From NCBI GenBank assembly GCA_009692765.1, contig SHYQ01000008.1, positions 1-32,249 on the forward strand: a stretch of DNA of 32,249 nucleotides, given 5' to 3'. Below the pieces are notes generated by a model. It had not been told where the DNA came from, ran no database searches, and saw only the letters and a list, made by a program, of their open reading frames with translations. Every line of letters starts with the position of its first letter. Within the stretch, counting starts at the first letter, position 1. The stretch is from Dehalococcoidia bacterium. Lineage in GTDB: Bacteria > Chloroflexota > Dehalococcoidia > UBA2979. The position numbers were made by a program, and so were the translations under genes. Positions 16,890-29,065 of the stretch are shown here, piece by piece.

Positions 16890-17540
16890 CTAGCGCGCCG
16901 CCGCGACGGGCGCGATCGAGCCGCGCTCGCGCGCGAGGCGCACGAAGTTGTCGTAGAGCCGCAGCCCCCACGGGCCGGACTTCTCCGGATGGAACTGCGT
17001 CGCCAGGACGTTGTCCCGCCCCACCGCCGAGGGAAAGCGCACGCCGAGGTAGTCGGTCTCGCCGACCACCACGGCCGGATCCGCGGGTGCGGCGTAGTAG
17101 GAGTGGACGAAGTAGAAGTACGAGTCCTGCGGGATACCCTCGAACACCGGGTGCGGCTCGCGCAGGTGCACCGTGTTCCACCCCATGTGCGGCACCGTCA
17201 TCCCCCGGGGGAAGCGCACGATGCGGCCCGCGAACACGCCGAGGCACGGGTGCTCGCCCTCCTCCTCCGACACGTCGAAGAGCGCCTGCATCCCCATGCA
17301 CACGCCGAGGAACGGCCGTCCGGAGGCGATGTAGTCGCGGATCGATCCGTCGAGGCCGCGCTCGCGCAGGTTGCGCATCGTGTCGGCGGCGGCGCCGACG
17401 CCGGGGAGGATCAGCGCCCGCGCGCCCTCGACGGTATGGGGATCGGCGGAGATCTGCGCCTCGACGCCGGCGCGCGCGACCGCCCGCGCCACGCTGCGCA
17501 GGTTGCCCGCGCCGTAGTCGACGATCACCAGGTCCGCCAT
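16890..17540 (-). CDS. hisH: Imidazole glycerol phosphate synthase glutaminase subunit
   Basis: Class I glutamine amidotransferase subunit that feeds ammonia to HisF. The 216 residues carry the catalytic triad C81 (LGVCMGMQ), H184 and E186 (FHPEKSG), and the N-terminal IVDYGAGNLRSV. ATG 17540 with GGGAG upstream is the natural start; the longer open frame upstream is not family-like. It is the first gene of hisH-hisA-hisF and divergent from the broken GH10 gene, with 125 bases between the starts. Confidence 0.96.
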   Translation of the reverse strand: MADLVIVDYGAGNLRSVARAVARAGVEAQISADPHTVEGARALILPGVGAAADTMRNLRERGLDGSIRDYIASGRPFLGVCMGMQALFDVSEEEGEHPCLGVFAGRIVRFPRGMTVPHMGWNTVHLREPHPVFEGIPQDSYFYFVHSYYAAPADPAVVVGETDYLGVRFPSAVGRDNVLATQFHPEKSGPWGLRLYDNFVRLARERGSIAPVAAAR

Positions 17541-17650
17541 CGCCCGCTCCCAGCCTCCGTGCGGAAGAACTCCTTCCCAGTGTACCGACGCGCCTCGCCG
17601 GCCGCCGTGAGGGAACGCCCCACGGCGCGCGCCCCACCGCGCACGCCCCG

Positions 17651-17665
17651 CGGTATCCTCGGCGC

Positions 17666-17669
<4 letters not shown>
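17651..17669 (+). promoter_or_regulatory. Leaderless promoter/start block of the GH10 pseudogene
   Basis: A -10-like TATCCT (17654-17659) lies six bases before the ATG at 17666, so transcription would begin at or next to the A of ATG. No Shine-Dalgarno is present. The 19 bases 17651-17669 are identical to 19190-19208 in front of ligA. No good -35 is seen. Confidence 0.5.
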
Positions 17670-21301
<3,632 letters not shown>

Positions 21302-21378
21302 TCACCGGCGCACCGCGGCGCTAGGCTACGACCTCGGAGCCCCCGCGCCGTCATGTGGGGGCCGGAGGAGGTCGTGCG

Positions 21379-21744
21379 ATGCGCCGGACGCGGTTGAGCC
21401 TGTACTACCTGGCCGGTTACCTGATCCCCTCTGGGGTGCTGTTGCTGGTGCTGGGCAGCGGCGCGCTCAAGACGCTCGGATCGGATAGGGACTATGGGCC
21501 GCACGTCACGCGCGTCCTGGGCATCATGCTGCTCGTGCTCGGCGTGCTGATCGTGCAGTTCATCCGCCATCGCGTGGAAGCGCTGTACTCGACGATCGTG
21601 GTCGTGCGAGTCGCGATCGTGGCAACGTTTCTGGGGGTCTACGCGAACTCGGGCGATCCGGTCTGGCTCCTGCTGGCCGTCGTCGTAGGGATCGGCGTCG
21701 TGCTCACCGGCACGAGCATGCTGCTCGACCGGCGAGGGCAGTGA
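21379..21744 (+). CDS. Small membrane protein, four predicted segments
   Basis: A 121-residue protein of unknown family. Hydrophobic segments lie at about 8-28, 44-64, 72-91 and 95-113, separated by short charged loops (e.g. GSDRDYGPH and RHRVEALYS). No signal peptide or motif is recognised. The ATG follows GGAGGAGG well. A TAGGCT box at 21322-21327 could be its -10. The stop is seven bases before the GTG of the VIT-family gene, so the two are probably co-transcribed. Any role in metal transport is only suggested by this neighbour. Confidence 0.75.
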   Translation: MRRTRLSLYYLAGYLIPSGVLLLVLGSGALKTLGSDRDYGPHVTRVLGIMLLVLGVLIVQFIRHRVEALYSTIVVVRVAIVATFLGVYANSGDPVWLLLAVVVGIGVVLTGTSMLLDRRGQ

Positions 21745-21751
21745 CGCGCGT

Positions 21752-22885
21752 GTGACCGCCACCCCTGACGACGTGAAGCGCTTCCGCGCCTTCCTCCAGG
21801 AGGAGGTCGATGGCATCTACACCTACCAGCGGCTCGCGGCGCTCGAGGCGGAGCCGCGGCTGCGCGAAGTGTACGAACGCCTCGCGACGATGGAGGTGCG
21901 CCACCTCGAGCTGTGGCAGACGCAGCTGCGCAACGCGGGCGTCGACGCGACGCCCGGCCGCCCCTCGACGAAGGCGCGCTTCCTGATGTGGGTCGCGCGC
22001 CGCTTCGGCAGCGGCACGGTGCTGCCGATCATCAAGGCGTTCGAGCGCGACGCGACCGACATGTACACCGGCGACCCGATCGCCGAGGCCGCGGGCCTCC
22101 CGGCCGACGAGGCGCAGCACGCGCGCATCTTCTCCGCGCTCGGGCGCAGCACCTCCGGCGTGCAGGGCTCGCTGATCGGGCGCATCGAGACGCGCCATCG
22201 CGCGCTCGGCGGCGGGAACGCGCTGCGCGCGGCGGTGCTCGGCGCGAACGACGGCCTCGTCTCGAACCTCGCGCTGATCGCGGGGTTCGCCGGCGCGGCG
22301 CCCGGGCAGGGCGCGATCGTCCTCGCAGGCATGGCGGGCCTCGTCGCCGGCGCCTCCTCGATGGCGCTCGGCGAGTGGATCTCCGTGACCTCCTCGCGCG
22401 AGGCAGCCGAGGCGCAGATCGCCGCCGAGCGCGAGGAGCTGGCGCTCGACCCCGACGCGGAGCGCGACGAACTGGCGCTGATCTACCAGGCGAAGGGCTT
22501 GCCCCGCGACGCGGCCGAGCGCCTCGCTGCCGTGCTGATGGCCGACCCGGAGGGCGCCCTGGGCGCCCTCGCGCGGGAGGAGCTGGGGATCGTCCCGGAG
22601 GACCTCGGCTCGCCGTGGACCGCCGCAACCGCTTCGTTCATCCTCTTCGCGTTCGGCGCGGTGATCCCGCTGCTCCCGTTCCTGCTGATGACGGGCGGCC
22701 CGGCGATCGTGCTGAGCGCCGCGCTCTCGGCGATCGCGCTGTTCGGCACGGGCGCGGCGATCACGTTGCTCACGGGCCGGAGCGCGTGGTTCGGCGGCAT
22801 GCGCCAGCTCGTCCTCGGACTGCTCGCCGCCGCGCTGACGTACGTCATCGGCACGCTCATCGGCGGCGTCACGGGCGCGCTCTAG
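21752..22885 (+). CDS. VIT1/CCC1-family transporter with ferritin-like N-terminal domain
   Basis: A 377-residue membrane protein, probably exporting or sequestering Fe2+/Mn2+. Residues 1-130 form a rubrerythrin/ferritin-like domain with E18 (EEVDG), E48-x2-H51 (MEVRH) and DEAQH as likely di-metal ligands. From about 150 the VIT1 fold begins with the signature LRAAVLGANDGLVSNLALIAG, then GLVAGASSMALGEWISV, a cytoplasmic helical region (220-285), and three C-terminal membrane segments. The start is GTG 21752. VIT transporters exchange metal for protons in plants and yeast; ion specificity here is inferred. Confidence 0.9.
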   Translation: MTATPDDVKRFRAFLQEEVDGIYTYQRLAALEAEPRLREVYERLATMEVRHLELWQTQLRNAGVDATPGRPSTKARFLMWVARRFGSGTVLPIIKAFERDATDMYTGDPIAEAAGLPADEAQHARIFSALGRSTSGVQGSLIGRIETRHRALGGGNALRAAVLGANDGLVSNLALIAGFAGAAPGQGAIVLAGMAGLVAGASSMALGEWISVTSSREAAEAQIAAEREELALDPDAERDELALIYQAKGLPRDAAERLAAVLMADPEGALGALAREELGIVPEDLGSPWTAATASFILFAFGAVIPLLPFLLMTGGPAIVLSAALSAIALFGTGAAITLLTGRSAWFGGMRQLVLGLLAAALTYVIGTLIGGVTGAL

Positions 22886-22940
22886 GAACGGGCCACGCGC
22901 GCGCCGCGTCGAGGTCACATCTCGCATCGAGCACTCCGGG

Positions 22941-23151
22941 GGCGGCCACCCCCTGCCCCTTCCTGCGCGGGAAGGGAACCCTCACCCCCGGCCCCTCTCC
23001 CGCTCCGCGGGAGAGGGGAGGAGAAGGCAGCAGGGTGATGCGAGGGGGCTGCGCCCCTCGCGCTCCCGGCGGAACGGCGCGCGGCAGGCGCGCCTCGAAC
23101 GCAGATCAGAATCCTCGCCCACGGCAGTGGGAGCGGGCAGGGTAAGGGCGC
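22941..23151. repeat. Interspersed palindromic element E
   Basis: This fills much of the 377-base gap between the VIT gene and rodA, and no gene is seen in it. It starts with GGCGGCCACCCCCTGCCCC (like element D), then a CCCTCACCCCCGGCCCCTCT hairpin (like A and B). Bases 23033-23151 are the reverse complement of 7524-7642 in element B, with the same 119-base length and about five mismatches. Some element-like sequence may continue to about 23200. Confidence 0.85.
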
Positions 23152-23262
23152 ACAACCAGCGCGCCCTGCGGGGGTTGGACGTGGGCCGTCCCGCACGGCG
23201 CCTCGCACGGGCGGTCTCGCGCTCGCGGTGCCACGCGCGCCCTGCGCGCGCAGCGCCGCAGA

Positions 23263-24384
23263 CTACCGCCCGGCGCGCCACGGGTCGCGCTGCATGGCCG
23301 GGGCCTGCGCAGCGACGCTCTGCAGGATCCCCACCGCGAGGAACGTCACGACGAGCGCGGACCCGCCGGTCGAGATGAACGGCAGCGGGATGCCGGTGGC
23401 GGGGAACAGCCGGAGGTTCACGGCGATGTGGATCGCCGCCTGCGCCACGATCATCGTCGTCAGCCCGCTTGCGAGCAGCCGCCCGAACGCATCGGGCGCG
23501 CGCGCCGCCGCGAGGTAGCCGCGCCACGCGACAAGCGCGAACAGCACGAGCAGCACCATCGCGGCGGCCGCCCCGCCGAATTCCCCGACCTGCGCGAACG
23601 CAAAGTCCGAGGCTCGCGGGCCGAGCCCATCGAAGGCGGAGGCGCTGCCGCCGAAGCCGCGCCCCGTCACGCCGCCACCGCTGAGGGCGACCTCGACCTG
23701 CCGCAGCGTGAAGCCGCTGCCGAAGGGATCGCGGCCGGGGTCGAGGAACACCGCGATGCGCTCGCGCTGGTAGGCGGGCACCGCGACCGCCAGCGCGAGC
23801 GGGAACATCGACGCGCCGAGCGCGACCAGCGCGCCGATGAAGCGCCACGACACGCCCCAGGTCGTCGCTATCGCCGCCCACACCACCACGAGCAGCGTCG
23901 CCGTGCCGAGGTCGGGCTCGACGAGGATCAGCGCCGTCGCGACGCCCACCATCGCGAGCGACACCGCGGCGGCGCGGGCAGCCGGCGGCCGCTCCGCGGC
24001 GAACCGCGCGCACGCGGCGATCGTCGCGATCTTCGCGAACTCGGAGGGCTGGATCGTGAACCCGCCCAAGCCGATCCAGCGGCGCGCGCCGTACTCGTGC
24101 GAGCCCAGCGCCAGCACGAGCACCAGCAGCACGAGCGCCACGCCGAACAACTGCGGCGCGAGCGCGCGCAGCCAGTGGTAGTCGAGGCGCGCCGCCGCCG
24201 TCATCGCCACGACGCCCACGAGGATGTACGCGGCGTGCCGCGCCACATCGGGGGTGACGGGGTGCTGCGCGTCCGCGAGGGCGATCGCGCGCAGCGAGAG
24301 CAGCCCCGCGGGGGCCAGCACACACGCGGCGAGCAGCAGCCACCCGTCCGCCACGAGGCCGGTGCGCAGCCGCGCCGCGATCAT
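23263..24384 (-). CDS. rodA: Rod-shape peptidoglycan polymerase RodA (SEDS family)
   Basis: SEDS glycosyltransferase that polymerises peptidoglycan for lateral wall growth together with PBP2. The 373 residues have about ten membrane helices and the SEDS landmarks YGARRWIGLGGFTIQPSEFAK, VEPDLGTA (catalytic Asp region) and GIPLPFISTGGSALV. The length is typical of RodA rather than the longer FtsW, and the neighbour is PBP2. Its ATG overlaps the mrdA stop (ATGA at 24381-24384, minus strand). It is the last gene of the cluster and runs toward element E. Confidence 0.94.
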   Translation of the reverse strand: MIAARLRTGLVADGWLLLAACVLAPAGLLSLRAIALADAQHPVTPDVARHAAYILVGVVAMTAAARLDYHWLRALAPQLFGVALVLLVLVLALGSHEYGARRWIGLGGFTIQPSEFAKIATIAACARFAAERPPAARAAAVSLAMVGVATALILVEPDLGTATLLVVVWAAIATTWGVSWRFIGALVALGASMFPLALAVAVPAYQRERIAVFLDPGRDPFGSGFTLRQVEVALSGGGVTGRGFGGSASAFDGLGPRASDFAFAQVGEFGGAAAAMVLLVLFALVAWRGYLAAARAPDAFGRLLASGLTTMIVAQAAIHIAVNLRLFPATGIPLPFISTGGSALVVTFLAVGILQSVAAQAPAMQRDPWRAGR

Positions 24385-26384
24385 CGCAACGCCCGGCTGG
24401 TGCTCGAAGGGTTGGGATTCGACAGGCCGCCGTCGAGCCGCAGGTACTCCTCGAGGATCTCCCGCGCCACCGGCCCGGCGTGCGTCTGCCCGACGCCGTA
24501 CTCCAGGTACACCGCCACCGCGATCTGCGGGCGCTCGTACGGCGCGAAGCCGATGTACCAGCCGTGGGTGTCGTACTGCCCGTCCGGGTACGCCTGACCG
24601 AACTCGGCGGTGCCGGTCTTGCCGCCGATCGGCACGCCCGCGGGCGCTCCGGTGTTCGCCGTGCCCGCGGGCGCGGCGGCGGCGGCCATGCCGCGGCGCA
24701 CGACCTCGTAGTTCGCGGCGCTGCCGGGGAGGCGCGCGGTGATCCGCGTGGGGGTCGCGGTGAACGTCCCGCGCACCTCGACGCCGCGCACGACGTGCGG
24801 CACGAGCAGGTCACCGCCGTTCGCAATCGCCGCGGTGAGCATCGCCATCTGGATCGGCGACGTCGTCAGATAGCCCTGCCCGATGCCGTATGTGTACGTA
24901 TCGCCGAGCACCCACGGATCGCCGACGGTGCGTTCCTTCCACCTGGTGTCGGGCACCAGCCCCGCCGCCTCGCCCGGGAGGTCGATGCCCGTCCGCCTGC
25001 CGAGGCCCGCCGCGCGCGCCCACCTCGAGAGGCGATCCGCGCCCAGGCCGCGAAAGAGCACGCGCCCGTCCTCGGAGTAGCCGCCGGCGAGTTCGTAGAA
25101 GTAGACGTCCGAGGAGCGCGCGATCGCGCCGATGAGGTCGAGGTCGCCGTGCGCCATCCAGTCGCGGAACGTGTAGTAGACGTCCGGGCGGTACTCGTCG
25201 CGGACAGAGATGGCGCCGCCGCTGAAGATGCGCGTGCTGGGGGTCGCCACTCCCTCCTCGAGGGCCGCGAGCGCGACGAGCGGCTTGAAGATCGACCCGG
25301 GCGCGTGTACCTCCATGTACGTGCGATCGACGAGCGGGCGCGCCGGGTCCGCGAAGATGCGCGCCAGCGCATCGGCGTGGGCGCCGGCATCCCCGGCCCC
25401 GTCGAAGAGATTCGGGTCGTACGAAGGCAGCGAGACCATCGCCAGCAGCTCGCCGGTGCGCACGTCGACGACCGCCGCGGCGCCGCCCGCCGCGGGCGCG
25501 GGACGCGCCTGCCCCGTGTTCGTGCGCGCGACGCTCAGGCCCCGGTCCATCCCGCGCTGGAGCGCCGCCGCAGTGGCGCGTTGCAGCCTCGCGTCGATCG
25601 AGAGGACCACGTTCGCGCCCGGGGTGGCGGGTTCGACGCCGGCCTCGCGCAGCACGCGGCCGGTCGGGTCGGCGATCACCAGGCGCCGCCCCGGCGTGCC
25701 GCGCAGCGCTTGCTCGTAGCGCGCCTCGACGCCCGCCAGCCCGATGCGCGCGTCGAGCGGGTACCCCTCGGCGACGAGCGCGGCCGCGCGGTCCGCGGGG
25801 AGCGCGCCGACGTAGCCGAGGACGTGCGCGAGCGCGCCGGTCGGGTCGTACGTGCGCGACGCGGTGACCTCGACACGTGCGGCCGGGACGTCGGCGAGCG
25901 CGGCGCGGAAGAGGATCGCGTCGAGGCCGGAGACGCGGTCGCGCACCACGACCGGCGCGTGCGGGTCGACCAGCGCGAGCCCGGTCGTCGCCGCCTCGTA
26001 CAGGTCGACGGCGGGGATGCGCGTGACCGCGGCGATCCGTTGCAGCACCTCGACGCGCGCCGCCGCATCCTTCGGCAGCTCTCCGGGCACCAGGGCGATG
26101 CGGTAGCGCGGCACGTTGCTCGCGACAACCGTGCCGGTGCGGTCAGTGATCAGGCCGCGCGGTGCGGGGATCGCGTCGACGCGAGGGATCCCCGCACGCA
26201 TCGAGGCCGGCACGGCGGGGTCGAACACCTGCATGCGCAGCGTCTGCGCGCCGAGCAGCGCGAACACGCCGACGGCCACCGCCGTGAGCAGCCGCAGCGG
26301 CGCGGTCCCGCCCGGAGCCCGGCCCAGCGTATGGCCCAGAGTATGGTCCAGAGTGCCGCCCTGAGTGCCGTCGTCGTCGTTCAC
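24381..26384 (-). CDS. mrdA: Penicillin-binding protein 2 (elongasome transpeptidase)
   Basis: Class B PBP that cross-links peptidoglycan with RodA. The 667 residues have a short cytoplasmic tail, one membrane segment (about 32-50), a PBP dimerisation region (RGLITDRTGTVVASN), and a transpeptidase domain with active-site S364-I-F-K367 (APGSIFKP), SSD in ARSSDVYFYEL, and GGKTGTAE. Start taken as GTG 26384, overlapping the mreD stop (GTGA). The N-terminal tail contains a period-12 DNA repeat encoding TLxH/TLGR units (26321-26368). ClpC, MreB and other shape genes lie upstream. Confidence 0.93.
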   Translation of the reverse strand: MNDDDGTQGGTLDHTLGHTLGRAPGGTAPLRLLTAVAVGVFALLGAQTLRMQVFDPAVPASMRAGIPRVDAIPAPRGLITDRTGTVVASNVPRYRIALVPGELPKDAAARVEVLQRIAAVTRIPAVDLYEAATTGLALVDPHAPVVVRDRVSGLDAILFRAALADVPAARVEVTASRTYDPTGALAHVLGYVGALPADRAAALVAEGYPLDARIGLAGVEARYEQALRGTPGRRLVIADPTGRVLREAGVEPATPGANVVLSIDARLQRATAAALQRGMDRGLSVARTNTGQARPAPAAGGAAAVVDVRTGELLAMVSLPSYDPNLFDGAGDAGAHADALARIFADPARPLVDRTYMEVHAPGSIFKPLVALAALEEGVATPSTRIFSGGAISVRDEYRPDVYYTFRDWMAHGDLDLIGAIARSSDVYFYELAGGYSEDGRVLFRGLGADRLSRWARAAGLGRRTGIDLPGEAAGLVPDTRWKERTVGDPWVLGDTYTYGIGQGYLTTSPIQMAMLTAAIANGGDLLVPHVVRGVEVRGTFTATPTRITARLPGSAANYEVVRRGMAAAAAPAGTANTGAPAGVPIGGKTGTAEFGQAYPDGQYDTHGWYIGFAPYERPQIAVAVYLEYGVGQTHAGPVAREILEEYLRLDGGLSNPNPSSTSRALR
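26321..26368. repeat. Period-12 repeat in the 5' end of mrdA
   Basis: Four degenerate 12-bp units, GGCCCAGCGTAT, GGCCCAGAGTAT, GGTCCAGAGTGC and CGCCCTGAGTGC, encode repeated Thr-Leu-x-x steps in the PBP2 cytoplasmic tail. Confidence 0.7.
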
Positions 26385-26902
26385 GCGAAGAGCCCCGCGC
26401 CCCGCTGCCGCAGCGGCCACAGCGCCGCCGCGATCGCGATCGCCATCGTGCCCGTCCACGCGGCGCCGAGGAGGATCGCGCCGATCGCCCCGGCCTCGCG
26501 CGGGAGCGCGGCCCACGTGCCGCCGGAGAGCGCGAGCACGGCCACGTACGCGACCGCGCCCACCGCGCCCGACACGGACGCTGCGGCGAGGCGGCGCGGG
26601 CCGGAGGCGGCGGCGCGGTCGCGGCGATCACCCGCGGCCGCCAGCACCATGCCCGCGGCCACCGCCGGGAGCAGCGCGAGCACGTACGATCCGACGCGCG
26701 CCTCCGACACCACGCCGAGGAGCACCCCCGCCACGAGGAGCGCGGGCCACACCTCGCGCGGGTCGCGCATCACCGCCCATGCGGCGATCAGGGCTACCGG
26801 GAGCACGGGGCTGCCGAGGCGATCGTGGAAGGCGGGCGGCACCGCGCCGATCTGCACGACCGCCGCGAGTGCGGCGAGCAGCACGAGCGCGACGCGGATC
26901 AC
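26381..26902 (-). CDS. mreD: Rod shape-determining protein MreD
   Basis: A 173-residue integral membrane protein with about five hydrophobic segments, recognised mainly from position between mreC and mrdA, from size and from hydrophobicity, since MreD is poorly conserved. The start is GTG 26902 (MIRVALVLLAALAAVVQ when initiated with Met), overlapping the mreC stop as GTGA; its own stop overlaps mrdA as GTGA. In rod-shaped bacteria it forms a membrane complex with MreC and MreB. Confidence 0.85.
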   Translation of the reverse strand: MIRVALVLLAALAAVVQIGAVPPAFHDRLGSPVLPVALIAAWAVMRDPREVWPALLVAGVLLGVVSEARVGSYVLALLPAVAAGMVLAAAGDRRDRAAASGPRRLAAASVSGAVGAVAYVAVLALSGGTWAALPREAGAIGAILLGAAWTGTMAIAIAAALWPLRQRGAGLFA

Positions 26903-27762
26903 GGCGCGCTCCCCAGTGTGCCCCCGAGTGCGCCCCCGAGCGCCGCGCCGGGGCGCGCATCGATCAGCACGAGCACCTGCTCCAGCCGCGCGAAGTCGGA
27001 CAGCGGCTCGACCTCGACCGTCTCGAGCGCGTCCTGCGGCGCGGAGGCGACGCGGGTGACCTCGCCCGCCAGCAGCCCCGGCGGCAGCAGCCCCCCCAGC
27101 GCCGAGGACAGCACGACGTCTCCGACGGCGATCGGCGCGCCGTGCGGGACGAGGTCGAGGCGTAGCCCCCGCCCGGTCCCCACGAGCGACCCGGGCGTGC
27201 GTGACGCCTGCACGACGGCCGCGATCGCCGAGGCGCGGTCGCTCAGCAGGCGGACGCGCGCCGAGTGATCCTCGACCTGTGCGACCACCCCCACCAGCGT
27301 CGCCCCCGCGCCGAGCACCGGCTGCCCCACGCGCACCCCCTCGAGGGCGCCGCGGTCGACCAGGAGCACCTCGCGCCCGGGAGCGGGGTCGCGCGCGAGG
27401 ATCGAGGCGGGGACGGCGCGGCGCGGGTCGCCGCCGACGGCGGCCCCGACCGCCGAGAGGAGCGCCGTGGTCTGCGCCTGCGCCACGCCCGCCTCGCGCA
27501 GCGCGGCCAGGTCGGCGGCGTCGCGCTCCGCCCGGCGGCGCAGCTCGGCGTTCTCGGCTGCGAGCTCGTGCAACTGTCCCGCGTGCAGGAAGACGTCCGC
27601 CGCCGGCCGCACGACCGCGCGCAGCGCGCCCGCCACGGGCGCGACGGCGGCGCCCATGCTCGCCTCGAGGCGGCCCGCCGGGGGCAGCACGGAGAGCGCG
27701 AGCAGCACGAGCGCCGCGACGAGGATGCCCGAGAGCCACGCGGCGTTGCGCATGCCTACCAT
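26899..27762 (-). CDS. mreC: Rod shape-determining protein MreC
   Basis: A bitopic membrane protein of 287 residues linking MreB to the wall-synthesis machinery. It has an N-terminal membrane segment (about 9-28), a coiled coil (HELAAENAELRRRAERD region, about 63-92), and the beta-domain with the conserved ILARDPAPGREVLLVDRG and GVVAQVEDHSARVRLLSDR strands. ATG 27762 is chosen because GAGG lies about nine bases upstream; ATG 27753 is possible. The C-terminal GGALGGTLGSAP tail comes from a period-12 DNA repeat (26909-26944). Confidence 0.93.
   Translation of the reverse strand: MVGMRNAAWLSGILVAALVLLALSVLPPAGRLEASMGAAVAPVAGALRAVVRPAADVFLHAGQLHELAAENAELRRRAERDAADLAALREAGVAQAQTTALLSAVGAAVGGDPRRAVPASILARDPAPGREVLLVDRGALEGVRVGQPVLGAGATLVGVVAQVEDHSARVRLLSDRASAIAAVVQASRTPGSLVGTGRGLRLDLVPHGAPIAVGDVVLSSALGGLLPPGLLAGEVTRVASAPQDALETVEVEPLSDFARLEQVLVLIDARPGAALGGALGGTLGSAP
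26909..26944. repeat. Period-12 repeat in the 3' end of mreC
   Basis: Units CTCCCCAGTGTG, CCCCCGAGTGCG and CCCCCGAGCGCC, just before the mreC stop, encode the Gly-Gly-Ala/Thr-Leu tail. On the minus strand they resemble the period-12 units in mrdA. Confidence 0.7.
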
Positions 27763-27908
27763 CGCGCGCAACCTCGACGCCGCCCGTCGATCCGGGACGC
27801 TGCGCCGCGCGAGACGAGCGGAGCGAAGTTGGGCGCGCGCCGGTGGCCCGCTGAGCGCTCAGTGCTCGTCGAGCGCGCTCGCCCCGTCGCCGACATATCG
27901 TACGCGGC

Positions 27909-28970
27909 CTAGCGCGGCGGCCGGCGCGACGCGACGAGCGACTGCACCTTCGCCAGCGTCTCGGCCTCCTCGAGCGCTTCCGCGCAGCCGCGCACGACCG
28001 CTCGCAGCGGGTCGCTGGCGACGTACACGGGGAAGCGCGTCTCGGTGGCGAGGCGGCGGTCGAGGCCGCGCAGCAGCGAGCCGCCGCCGCTCATGGCGAT
28101 GCCGTGCATCATCAGGTCGGCGACGAGCTCCGGCGGGGTCGTCTCGATCGTGGCGCGCACGGTGCGCACGATCTCGTTTGTGACGCTGGAGAGCGCGTCG
28201 CGCAACTCGACGGTGGAGATCTCCACCGACTTCGGCAGCCCGGTGGCGAGGTCGCGCCCGCGCAGGTCGACGGTGAACTCCTCGTCGAGGGGGAACGCGG
28301 AGCCCGCGTCGATCTTGATCTGCTCGGCGGTGCGCTCGCCGATCAGCATGTTGTGCACCTGTCGCGCGTAGTCGATGATGGCCTGGTCCATCGCGTCGCC
28401 CGCGGCGCGCGCCGACTGCGAACGCACGATGCCGCCGAGGGCGATCACCGCCACCTCCGCGGTGCCGCCGCCGATGTCGACGCACATCGACCCGGCCGCG
28501 TCCATCACCGGCAGCCCCGAGCCGATCGCGGCGGCCATCGGCTCCTCGATCAGGTAGACCGCGCGCGCTCCGGCGGCCATCGCGGCGTCGTGCACGGCGC
28601 GCTTCTCCACCTCGGTCGCGCTCGAGGGGATGCCGACGACGACGCGCGGCTTCGGGATGCCGAGGCCGAAGCGCTCGTGCACCGAGCGGATGAAGTACTG
28701 GAGCATCTTCTCCGTGACCGCGAAGTCGGAGATCACTCCGTCGCGCAGCGGCCGCACCGCCACGATCGTCGAGGGCGTGCGCCCCACCATGCGCTTCGCG
28801 TCCGCGCCGATGGCCAGGACGCGCTTCGTCACCTTGTCGATGGCGACGACGGACGGCTCGTCGATGACGATGCCGCGTCCGCGCACGCTCACCAGCGTGT
28901 TCGCGGTGCCGAGGTCGATGCCGATGTCGTGCGAGAACATGCCCAGGAAGGAGGACAGCGGGTTGATCAT
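27909..28970 (-). CDS. mreB: Rod shape-determining protein MreB
   Basis: Bacterial actin that organises lateral wall synthesis at the inner membrane face. The 353 residues carry the actin-fold phosphate motifs IGIDLGTANTLV (16-27) and DIGGGTAEVAVI, and the adenosine motif MSGGGSLLRGLD. The start is ATG 28970; ATG 28940 would remove a short hydrophobic N-terminus that may help membrane binding. A good promoter lies about 60 bases upstream. A 146-base gap with no clear terminator separates it from mreC, so read-through into mreC-mreD-mrdA-rodA is likely. Confidence 0.96.
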   Translation of the reverse strand: MINPLSSFLGMFSHDIGIDLGTANTLVSVRGRGIVIDEPSVVAIDKVTKRVLAIGADAKRMVGRTPSTIVAVRPLRDGVISDFAVTEKMLQYFIRSVHERFGLGIPKPRVVVGIPSSATEVEKRAVHDAAMAAGARAVYLIEEPMAAAIGSGLPVMDAAGSMCVDIGGGTAEVAVIALGGIVRSQSARAAGDAMDQAIIDYARQVHNMLIGERTAEQIKIDAGSAFPLDEEFTVDLRGRDLATGLPKSVEISTVELRDALSSVTNEIVRTVRATIETTPPELVADLMMHGIAMSGGGSLLRGLDRRLATETRFPVYVASDPLRAVVRGCAEALEEAETLAKVQSLVASRRPPR

Positions 28971-29035
28971 GGGATCGGGAGCCCTATCGGGGGAGAGGGC
29001 GGCGTTCGCTGTCGATGGGGAATGTCGACGTGCGC

Positions 29036-29065
29036 AGTCTAGCAGCGCGGGTCGATGCGGAGCAA
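29036..29065 (-). promoter_or_regulatory. Promoter of mreB
   Basis: On the minus strand, TTGCTC (29065-29060) and TAGACT (29041-29036) are separated by 18 bases. The -10 is identical to that of rplU. It gives a leader of about 60 bases. Confidence 0.6.

Noticed and set aside
17563-17577. Imperfect palindrome GGAAG-N5-CTTCC upstream of hisH as a regulator site
   Set aside because: Five-base arms are expected by chance in this much sequence, and no known histidine regulator site matches.
24480-27059. An 859-codon plus-strand open frame opposite mreD-mrdA
   Set aside because: Shadow of the shape-gene cluster; composition is Arg/Ala-rich and no motif is recognised.
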